Source: Telopea speciosissima
Lineage: Eukaryota > Streptophyta > Magnoliopsida > Proteales > Proteaceae
Reading direction: 5' to 3'
Assembly (NCBI RefSeq): GCF_018873765.1
Contig: NC_057926.1
Span: forward strand, 32,224,946 to 32,288,945
Length of the DNA stretch: 64,000 bases
Position 1 is the first letter of the stretch. Each line of letters begins with the position of its first letter. The position numbers and the translations under genes were made by a program. The notes under the pieces were generated by a model. That model searched no databases and was not told the DNA's origin. It saw only the letters and a program-made list of their open reading frames with translations. Positions 55,364 to 64,000 of the stretch are shown here, piece by piece.

Positions 55364-57079
55364 ATACCTCATTTTGTCGATGCCCCCGAATGCTTCCTAT
55401 AATGATGATGAGCACACTCCAATGCATAGAACCAATGAATCTGTAGATGTGGAGCAACTGTGTACTTTTCGATTTTGTTCATAAATCATTTACCATCAAC
55501 ACCCCTAAGAGAAAAAAATCCCGCAAACCTATACCTAGTCCCCTGGACACTCCAAACTTGCCCTGGAAGAGCTAGCCCAGACCCAATCCTTTTTTGAACC
55601 AGCTTGGTCCTGAACAGAACCAGCCCAAATAGCCTAATATAACCCTTTCGACACAGTAGACACCTCATTTTGCCTTTCCCCCCATAGGTTTCCCTTAACG
55701 ATGATGAGTACCCTCCAAGGCCTAGAGCCAGTGTGTTTGTGGATGTAGCGTCAGTGTGCACTGCCCGAATCCATCTACCGATCGTCCATTCCCCTTGTCA
55801 GAGCCCAAATCAGAGCCTCCAAGCCCCCCCCCCCCAAGAACCCCTGGAAAGGGTAGCCCTGACCTAGACCCCTGGGAACCAGCCTGGCCCAGCCCAAAAC
55901 CTGGTGCAAACAACCCAAACGATCCTTGTCGACACTCAAAGGCCTCGAGTCGACATTGAACCCAGTTGCCATCGGCATCGAGCCATGGCTTTTTACTATC
56001 AGGCAGAACATCCTTATTATCTAACCCACTTTGACTTTCAGACAACAACATTCGACACTTAAACACCAACCTTTGATGTCGAGTCTTGTTCATCGAAAGC
56101 CACTCGATGTCGACAATACCAAATTTCAATGTCAACTCGAGCAATTTCAATGTCGAATCTCTACAAATCCGAGAAGCCCAAACTTGCCATTTTTTATTTC
56201 TTCCCAGCCTATTTTTGGCACCTTGGATCCCAAGCTTGGCTCCCTAAGGCTCTAAGAAACACTTCCTAAGGTAATAAAATACTTACTCATATTCTATTGG
56301 TCCTTACCTTGACTTTACACCTACCATCGATGTAAAGACCCCTCTTTTGGACGATATACATCAACCTAACCATACCTACACAAATTTGAGAGTGCACAAA
56401 CTCCTGTACATCTATAAATACACCTCCTCTCATATTGAGGAGGGCTACATGCACCTTTTATGAGCTTTGCTTAGTCCCTAGTTCAGAGACAATGCTCCCT
56501 TGTCAAGAAGCTTTGAGTCCTTAGCCTGTGGCTCTTCACTTAGCCTTCGTCTATTGCCTCTCTCACCTCTTAAGTACCACAATCCTACTTGAGACCTCCA
56601 GATCAAGGCTTGGAGACACCAATCCGATAATCTCAGCTTGACAACAAAGCGTTCGAGTAAAAGAAACAAGAGAAGCCATCATAAGCGGCGATATTTGCTC
56701 AACGTACAAACCTCCTGAGTTAGAAAAGGGAGACCTCCACATCATTGTTTTCTTCTACTAGGTAGCTTCTCCTCTATATTTAATACATGTTAGTTTCTGC
56801 TTAACTACCATTTTGCATCCCCTAAGGAAGTGTGACCCCATCTTTCTAGATGTTGGTCACACCTCTTCTCTTTTCTTTATCTCTTTTTTCATTTTCTTAT
56901 ATTGTACCTCATCTTTTAGCATGCATGCATCTTCACATGACCCCCATCCCTGCTAGTATAAGATTCCTCCATACATTCATTCTCACTAGCTCCTTCACAT
57001 GGCATGCACATATGTTTTTATATTTTATTTTCGTTTTCCATGTTGTTCCATGCATATTCATTGAACTGTCAACTTTGTT
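55364..57079. other. Decayed retrotransposon sequence without a recognisable gene
   Basis: Includes the donor-like match of the B3 filler (to 55,499), C-runs at about 55,826-55,837, and repeated GATGTCGA/CAATGTC words. Frames here show no known domain. Confidence 0.4.
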
Positions 57080-57560
57080 TTCATACTCTTATTTTACCTT
57101 TGTCTAGATTAGAGCCAATCATGATTAGGTCCCATAGGTCTTTGAGTCCTTTATTTTCATTTCAAGTATACTAACCCTTGCCCTGCAGCCAAACTTTCGG
57201 GTATGTGTCTTTCAACCTTCCCTGTATTTTACTCTCTTATAGTCTTCTTTTATTTTGCATTCCCCCAAAGCATGTTATGCCATCACCTATGCCCAGCAAT
57301 AGAAAGATCGGCAAGTCCAGGCTGACTGGGGTGTCTAATACCTTTCTCGGAACGTAACTTGACCCATACTCGGATCAACGGACCAATTATCCCCAATGGG
57401 GCATCGCATGAGAGTCATTACACTTACATCTTGGGTCCTAGACCCTCCTCTAGGTGGCAACTCCTTACATACAATTTACACCCATTTCACCTCTCTCTTC
57501 TCCCCAAAGAGGGATGAGGTAGAGGACACGTGACGATCCCCGGTCATGGCTATTTGTCCT
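57080..57560 (-). mobile_element. Gypsy-type LTR unit, inverted copy 1
   Basis: On the minus strand it reads AGAAAGGTATTAGACACCCC ... GATCTTTCTATTGCTGG, with the GTTGCCACCTAG-GGAGGGTC block. This is the same family text as units 1 and 2 but in opposite orientation. Confidence 0.5.
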
Positions 57561-58640
57561 CAAAGGCACTCAAACCTGGAGTCGATATTCAAAGGCCCCG
57601 AGTTGACATCGACCACACCTTCGACCAACATCGATCTCCCCTCCATAAATGTTGAACAAAACTTTTTGAATGTCTATCATCAACCGACACTCTGAAAAAT
57701 CCCCACTGATGTGGAAAGCAGCTCAATGTTGACTTAACCCCTCCTCGATGTCAACTTAACCCCACTTTAGTGTCGATTCAGTGCAAATCAGACACCCAAA
57801 CTTGTCATGTATAGCTCTGATTTCACTTCCATTCGTGACCAAGCTCGCATTTGGAAACTTGAATCCGTATTTTTGGCTCCCTTAGGTGCCAAGAAACTCT
57901 AATTTTGGCAACAAATTGCTTTCCTACACCCCATTGGCTATGACTTTGACCAAACACCCACCATCAATACAAAGACATCTTTTCTGATGCTTCACCAATG
58001 ACCTAGATGAAACTTATCATCCTTGTAGGAATTTGGGAGTGTACACACCCCTCTACAACTATAGTACATCCTCTCTCACATTGAAGAGGGTCCCTACTTT
58101 GGTCCTTGGATTTTTAGCACTTAGGTCACAGTTTAGAAACACCAACACTTAGTGGTCCATGAAGGACAAGAATAGCCTATACAAGTGGCGATATCATCTC
58201 TAAGTACCCCCCGAGTCAAAAAGGCCTTCACTCTTCTTTCACTAGGTAAGCTTCTCTTGTTTTACTATTTTTTTTTACTGGTTTTATCGCCTTATTCTCT
58301 TATTTTTGGCTTTGCATACAAGCAAAGTGGTGTGTGATCTTATCTCTTTAGATGATGATCTCATACACCCATGTTGTCATCTCTATTTACGTAATCCTAT
58401 GCATGACCCACATCCCTCATAGACTATGTTTTTTTCCCTTATTCTCATTCATCAATTATATTTTATGATTTCTTCTCTCATGCTATGAATGTATCACTAT
58501 TTTTTCCCTTCTACGTACTTTTTCAATCATTGAAACTAACCATTTATGTCTTGTTTACCATGTCCATGCCTTCATTCATCTATGATTCATGCTTTTGTCT
58601 GTCTATGTTAACTAAATTAGACCGGCCCATTCATGTCCCC
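57561..58640. other. Decayed repeat DNA around the LINE insertion site
   Basis: Continues the gypsy-related text (57,580-57,780 has clustered GATGTCAACTT/ATCGA words), followed by CT-rich DNA. No gene is recognised. Confidence 0.4.
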
Positions 58641-58658
58641 ATACTTAGTTATTCACTT

Positions 58659-59954
58659 TTTGTTTTTTGCTAAAGGTCAGGGAATTTTTTTTTTATTAAC
58701 GTAAGGAGATAAAAAGAGAGATATACAGATGAGAACTTGAAAAAAGAAACAACAATACAAAATAAGTATTCCTAAAACCCCACCACCTTTGTTTGGCATA
58801 GCCATCAGTAGCATGGAAGAAGGAGATACTTACCCCACTCATAGATCCTCCTTCGGCATGGCCATCAAAGAAACTACAAGAGAGCCAAAAAAACTGCATA
58901 ATAAATTACATAAATTTGTATCTTCGCTGACCAGTGGTATCCCAGGCAATCTCTATCATGATGCCAGTTGGGGGAAACCTCCAACCCACTGATGTGCGTA
59001 ACCGAGCTGAGTATTTTTCCAAAAAAATCAGCTGCTGAATTCCCCTCTCTAAAACAATGAGTAATACGTCACTGACTACAGGAAAGGAAAACAGAGAGAC
59101 CTCTCCATCATTGGAGAAGCTGCCAAGGAAATGAGCCTTGGCGAATCACCTAAACAGCTGCCATAGAATCACATTCAATCCAGAGATGGTTAAATTGTTT
59201 AGAGCAAGAAATCTTGATCCCCTCTATGACCATTGAAAGTTCCGCCATAAAATTTGTTGATATGCCAATGTAAGACGAGAAGTCCCAAAGCATTGTTCTA
59301 TTGTGATCCCGTAAGAGGTCTCCCGAACCTGCATGACCCAGGTTACCAATTGAGCATCCGTCTACATTCAGTTTCATCCAAGAGGTGGAAGGGCATGACC
59401 ATAGCGCACTTCAACACATCTCAACGGTGTATGCGGAGTAGCATGTATCCGAAAAGATTTGATAACCTGTAAATCAAAAACAGAATTAACTTTGCATTTC
59501 ATGAACATTGCAACCTCCTTGATATCTAGAGATATCATTTGGAAAATGATAATGTCTGGCCTCTTTAATTTTGAAAAAAACACGCCGATTACGTTCATAC
59601 CTAATATTGAGAGGAATAATGATCAATGCAGCATCCCAAATCTCCTTAAGCGAAACCAATTGCCTCTTACACTTCCACCAAGATAAGAGCTCCTAGATAG
59701 AGGGCAGTTGAGGCCAATGAAGTTGGAAGAGTTGAAGGAATTTCTTCCAAATAGGAACAACGGAAAGTACATTACAAGACGAGATGAGGTATCGATTCAG
59801 AGGCACTATTACATAGAGGGCACGGGGACATAAGAGAAACAACCTTTTTTTGGACAGAATCATCCGTAGGTAGTTTAGCATTAAACAACTTCTAACCAAA
59901 TATACTATGATATGGCTAAAGGTATTTAGACCAAACAATTGAAAACCAAATTGA
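58659..59954 (-). mobile_element. 5'-truncated L1-type LINE with 18-bp target duplication
   Basis: The minus strand encodes the end of ORF2: IWDAAL...NIRYERNRRVFF, then an RNase H-like domain (MKLNVDGCSIGNLGHAGSG...AELSMVIEGI...LWIECDSMAAV) ending CFREGNSAADFFGKIL, with frame breaks. The 3' tail is A-rich: TTAATA and an A-tract, then CCCTGACCTTTAGC and another A-rich run. The flanks ATACTTAGTTATTCACTT (58,641-58,658) and ATACATAGTTATTCACTT (59,955-59,972) match at 17 of 18 positions, fixing both ends. RT and endonuclease are missing by 5' truncation. Confidence 0.9.
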
Positions 59955-60059
59955 ATACATAGTTATTCACTTGCATGCATGTTGTGATCACTCGTCTCAC
60001 ACACTTGTCACATATTTAGTCCATATTTTTCATTACTTTCTTTACTTTCCTATGAACTA

Positions 60060-60440
60060 ACCCTTACCATGAAACCAAGCTTCTAGGTATTATTTCTTCT
60101 CTCTTTTCTTTTCCTTATATTTAGATTTTCACGTTCTTGTACACTATTTTCATACCCCAAAAGTATGTTCAACCAAAATCTAGCCAAGTAATAGAAAGAC
60201 CAGCTTGATCGGGCGGACTAGGGTGCCTAATAACTTCCCTAAACCATAACTTGACCCGTACCTAGACTAATGGACCAATTAATCCCCAATGGGCATAGAA
60301 GGACTTTACTTTGAGTTACATTATGGGTCCTAAGCCATCCTCTAGTTGGCGACTACAACACACAATTTACCCTCTCTCCCTTCTCCCCCAAGGAGGAAAT
60401 GAGGTGGAGACATGTGGCGATCTGCCGCCATGCCCAATTG
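60060..60440 (-). mobile_element. Gypsy-type LTR unit, inverted copy 2
   Basis: Related to 57,080-57,560 in the same orientation: AATAGAAAGACC, CTAGGGTGCCTAATA, AACTTGACCCGTAC, CCAATTA-TCCCCAATGG, GGGTCCTA-GCC-TCCTCTAG. It also matches, inverted, the plus-strand units at 52 and 54 kb. Confidence 0.5.
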
Positions 60441-61513
60441 TCTTTACAAGGTGCTAGAGTAACCAGGGTCCAAGGAAGACCTCTCAGAGGCAAAGAATAA
60501 AGGGCTTAAAGCATGTGTTTCAATTTGTAGGCTAAAACATAGGTTCGGGTGGACCGCAGCTCGAATACATTGTTTGGATGGTGCTTCGAGCACAAAAATC
60601 TTGACTTGGAAGTAGTTGGATCCTTGGATCCATGCCAACGTCTGACCGAAGAGAGGGGTTGGGGTTCATTTGCTAATGCATCACGATCTGAATTGAATAG
60701 GTTTAAAGGAGTTCATTTCACATGTGTAGGACAGGTAAGAGCAGTCAGTTTGCCTCGTACAATGTGATGCCTCCTACGAGGGATGCCTCCAACAGGGAGA
60801 AGTGGCCCTCTAGAAGTGTGACAAGGGTCTGGTAGTCCCTAACTGTGACCGTGGGAGACTAGTTGCCGATGAAGTCACCACTCGTGCGTATGGTTGACTT
60901 ACATCTTAATATAGAGGTATCGGAACTAGTTGGCACCTAGTAAGCCTTAGGGAGTAGGAAGAAGAAGACCTCAACCAGTGAGGCAACAAAAAACCTCTGA
61001 AAGTTGAGGCACATAATTGAGCCAGGTAATCAACTTGTGCTCCCAACCAATAAGGCTTGGCTTGGAAAGTTGGATCAGTTGTGGATCTATGTCATGACAC
61101 GTGGTCGTTCACTTGAGGGGCGTATCGCATGTAGAATCGAGTGAGGTCAACGCAGTTGGAGTGAGACCTCCTTAGTGAGGCACAATATGGCACATCAAAG
61201 GTAGAAGATAAAGACCTCAAGGAGTGAGGCATTGTAATAGACAGGTTGACTGGATGTGGACACACAGAAGAAACGTGACTCAGCTCACACTCATAAGAAA
61301 TCAGTTAATTATAATCCAATTTAAGTGTCCCAAACACAATAAGTGAAACATTGGGTACTTAAATTACAATTTGTCTAAACCTTAGGTACCTTGGGTTCCA
61401 TTTACCTTTCTTTTGTCTTTTTCCCTTTTTTTTCTCATCTCATTTCTCAACCTTCTTTTCCCCATCTTCTCTCTCCTCTTTGCTGTTTAGACCTTAGTTT
61501 CCTACTTTGTTTG
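60441..61513. other. Repeat-like DNA without a recognisable gene
   Basis: GACCTC-A--AGTGAGGCA recurs at about 60,968, 61,168 and 61,213. No coding domain. Confidence 0.4.
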
Positions 61514-61575
61514 GCTTGGATCCATGTAGTCGACCCCATTAAGTTGGGATAAGGCTGAGTTTGTTGTTGTTGTTA
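61514..61575 (+). mobile_element. RTE-type LINE 3' terminus
   Basis: TGGATCCATGTAGTCGACCC, CATTAAGTTGGGATAAGGC, TGAG, then (TTG)n. This is the familiar 3' end of plant RTE-clade non-LTR elements, which end in short repeats instead of poly(A). Only the tail is recognised. Confidence 0.75.
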
Positions 61576-61692
61576 TACTCTGTGGTAAACATCGCATGAA
61601 CTACTCATATATCTATCAAATAGTTAGAACATCCAGATCAGCCATTTACATGGAAAAAATCAATATGAATCCAGATATTCCTCTTTGGTTCC

Positions 61693-62378
61693 TGTTGGCA
61701 AGATGTGAAGTCTAAATGAATAGAAAATATAATAAATGCATGAAGACTTACCTCACCATGGCATAAACTTTTGTTTAGATGGTTGTAGATTGCATTCAAT
61801 GCAATTTGAATGCAATTAATGAAGAAGGCTACAAATGCAACTCACTCTCTCTCGCAAGTTGGAAAATTGGAATTCAAAGAAGTTTGGCACGACCCAAATT
61901 TACCACGCCTGATTTTTAAGAAAATGGGGAGATCGGTGAACGATGCAAACGGGGTGAGCAACCTTTGGAATTGCCTATAAATATGGAGGAAGGGAGAAGA
62001 GTTGAGACACAAGATAGAGAACCAAGAATGGGATCCTCAGAGAGCTTTGAGAGTGTTCTTGAGTTTGGGATTGGGTTTCACTTGTAGGGTATTCTAGGTA
62101 TTACTTTTTGTTCATACTTCCTTTGGGAATTTGTGAGAGTTATATTGTGAATGAGTTTCCTTATTCAGTGGATCCCACATATAGTGTTGTGAGTCAGGGG
62201 TGTGTGTTGTAATTTTTCATGAATTAGTAAAGTGAGCTTTGTGTTATTGCCCCATGGACGTAGGTCACCATGTCGAACCACATAAATCCTTTGTCTTCGC
62301 ATTTTTACTTTTTTGTGAGTCTTTGTTAGACACTTTGATTTTTGTACGTTTAGATTAGTGCGGGACAAATTTCCGCCA
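61693..62378 (+). mobile_element. Copia 5' LTR (about 686 bp)
   Basis: Begins TGTTGGCA and ends CCGCCA, 4 bp before the primer-binding site. A TATA box (CCTATAAATATGG) lies at about 61,975. The right end is fixed by the primer site; the left end is inferred from the TGTTGG start typical of copia LTRs. Confidence 0.6.
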
Positions 62379-62382
62379 GAAT

Positions 62383-62394
62383 TGGTATCAGAGC
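62383..62394 (+). promoter_or_regulatory. Retrotransposon primer-binding site (initiator tRNA-Met)
   Basis: TGGTATCAGAGC, exactly complementary in style to the 3' end of plant initiator tRNA-Met. It primes minus-strand DNA synthesis in copia elements. Confidence 0.9.
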
Positions 62395-62456
62395 CCAAGG
62401 TTGAGAAGCCTTGTTAGCACTTGATTAGCATCGGTGTCGTGTTTTGGCTTTGTAGT

Positions 62457-63798
62457 ATGGCTATACCAAAGTTCAAGGTGCTAAAATTTAACGGATCAAA
62501 ACATCCATTGTGGAAGTTGAAAATACAAACGGTGTTGGTAAGATGGATGTGCAGTTGCCCTTGGCAGAAAAGATAAGAAGCCAAAATATATGCAGGATGC
62601 TGATTTCGCAACGAAAGATCAGATGGCAATGGCAGATTTACTTCTTGCCTTAGATGATTCTGTATTTTTCAAAGTCTCTGATCAAACCACCTCTAAAAGT
62701 TTATGGGACAAGGGGAAGAATCTCTACAAAGGGAAATCAATGTCCACCAAAATTTTTCTTCGTCAACAGTTGTACAGTCTGAAGATGAAGGAAGTCGTAT
62801 CTTTCCAAGAACACTTAGACGGGTTTAATATCCTATTGAGCAGATTGACCGCTATCAGAGTTAAAATTGATGACGAAGAAAAGGTAACACTCCTTTTATG
62901 TTCTGTACCAGATTCGTGGGATTCTTTAATCATGAATCTCAACTCTGCAGTTGATCTTGATACGGAGTCGATCGTTGCTACGTTGCTTATGGAAGAGTCT
63001 TGCACAAAACATAATGCAATGATGGCCAGAGGGAGATCCACAGACAGAAGTTTCAGTGGAAGTCGATCGTCAAGATCCAAATTGAAATGATGTAAAAGTA
63101 GTCCTTGTTGGAAATGTGGACAGAAGGGTCATTTGCATAAGGATTGTAAATCCAAGGACAATCAGCAACACTCTAAATCTAATTCTCATATTGCATCTAC
63201 GTAGCAAGTTCTCAAGGCAATATTGTTGAGATTGTGGATTCATCCGATGATGGCACAATGATGCCCGCGGTTCCACTTGAAAGTGTGAACCATCAATGGA
63301 TTCTGGATTCGAGCGCTTTTTTTCATATGACACCACATAGAGATTGGTTCCATACATATCAGTCATGTAGTGGTGGTACAATATACATGGGTAATGATAA
63401 CTCAAGTTATGATGTTTAACTGCATAACTCGTACAATTTCTGGTGTACGACATGTACTAGACCTACAGAAGAGTCTACTGTCCTTGGTAAAGTTCGATGA
63501 TGATGGCTACAAAATTACATTGGAAAAGGGTTGATTGAAGATTGTCAAAGGAGCACTCGTCTTGGTGAAAGGAGAATTGATAGACAGCATATACAGGCTG
63601 ATCGGAGATACCGTGGTGGGTAAAGCTATTGTCTCCAATGTTGTGATAGAGTCTATTACAATCTGACACAAGTGCTTGGGACATATGAGCAAGTAAAGAC
63701 TAAAGGTACTTCTTGATCATGGCCTTCTACCTGGTTTAAAATCTATTAATTTAAATTTTTGTGAAGATTGCCTATTTGGAAAGCTCCATAAAGCTTCC
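62457..63798 (+). pseudogene. Copia Gag, protease and pre-integrase remnant
   Basis: Starts at ATG 62,457 (MAIPKFKVLKFNGSKHPLWK). A one-base frame change near 62,541 leads into a long Gag frame (LDDSVFFKVSD...SLWDK...QLYSLKM...EHLDGFN...LLLCSVPDSWD). It then has a TGA (63,088), a zinc knuckle CWKCGQKGHLHKDC (63,106-63,147), a TAG, and a shifted protease region HQWILDSSAFFHMTPHRDW, where the usual catalytic D-S-G is D-S-S. Pre-integrase text CEDCLFGKLHKAS ends at the nested LTR. Non-functional. The rest of Pol lies beyond the insertion or the window. Confidence 0.85.
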
Positions 63799-64000
63799 TG
63801 ATGAGCACATTTATGTGAGAAATCTTAGGGCATAAAGCATATATTTTACCACCCTGGATAGAGATACTTTGGTGTTTCTTGTGCTTTTCAGGTTTTAGGT
63901 GAATTCTTATGAAAATGGAGCAAAAGATGCTAAGAATAGCAGGAAGCGCCCAGGAGTCGAGAAAATCAAGTTTAGATTGAGCACTGAAAGAATCACGCCA
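63799..64000 (+). mobile_element. 5' end of an LTR nested in the copia element
   Basis: Begins TGATGAGCACATTTATGTG and follows the 5' end of the solo LTR (3155-4940, minus strand) for at least 150 bp with scattered differences. It interrupts the copia pre-integrase region after CTTCC (63,794-63,798), which is the expected left target duplication. The right side is outside the window. Confidence 0.85.

Noticed and set aside
54943-55402. Several overlapping frames on both strands with APWK / HGA repeats
   Set aside because: They are translations of the 21-bp palindromic tandem repeat in an LTR, not a protein.
55826-55837. C-runs here and at 51,399 as structured motifs
   Set aside because: Single homopolymers, not multiple spaced tracts, and possibly sequencing-length errors. 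No basis for an i-motif claim.
1-64000. tRNA, rRNA or organellar insertions
   Set aside because: No cloverleaf-like A/B-box pair, rRNA core sequence or organelle gene was recognised by eye. A tRNAscan or organelle search would be decisive.

Overview
The window is a stretch of nuclear DNA from a flowering plant. The evidence is GT-AG introns, plant-only families (B3/REM, FAR1/FRS, neprosin/DUF239, an F-box protein like the At1g67623 group), an endogenous caulimovirid, and many plant transposon types. I do not think it is a grass, but the species cannot be read from the sequence. It is AT-rich and gene-poor. No rRNA, tRNA, CRISPR or microbial feature was found.

Layout. 0-2.5 kb: caulimovirid polyprotein remnant on the minus strand, running off the left edge. 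3.2-4.9 kb: solo LTR with a perfect 5-bp target duplication. 5.5-10.4 kb: decayed L1-type LINE on the minus strand whose reverse-transcriptase core is missing; a hAT-type MITE lies in the gap. 13.3-14.0 kb: unrecognised open frame. 14.4-17.5 kb: cluster of MITEs with 8- or 9-bp target duplications. 18.7-19.9 kb: four-exon coiled-coil gene whose AT-hook lies just past an in-frame stop, bracketed by old direct repeats. 24.2-27.0 kb: tandem pair of F-box genes. 27.1-30.1 kb: copia gag and LINE RNase H fragments, then a complex tandem array. 33.3-33.8 kb: GRF zinc-finger gene with two copies of its last exon. 35.0-39.2 kb: duplicated B3/REM gene; the two units are separated by a 239-bp filler almost identical to sequence at 55.3 kb. 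40.9-43.4 kb: FAR1/FRS-like (MULE-derived) pseudogene. 46.1-47.6 kb: 3' half of a neprosin-domain gene. 48-60.4 kb: decayed copia- and gypsy-type LTR sequence plus a 5'-truncated LINE with an 18-bp target duplication. 61.5 kb to the end: RTE tail, then a copia element interrupted by the 5' end of an LTR of the same family as the 3.2-4.9 kb solo LTR.

Almost every host gene seen is damaged: nonsense codons in B3, GRF and FRS, frameshifts in the F-box pair, a lost splice acceptor in neprosin. The best candidate for a working product is the 305-residue, two-B3-domain frame at 37,998-39,209.

The most unusual signal is a population of at least 13, perhaps 15, micro-insertions of about 16-31 bp. 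Each is little more than a poly(A)/poly(T) tract joined to a few bases, usually ACC or CC, and each lies between 10-17 bp direct repeats. Related copies elsewhere in the window preserve the matching unoccupied sites for at least seven of them. They look like target-primed retroposition events in which almost nothing but the 3' tail was inserted.
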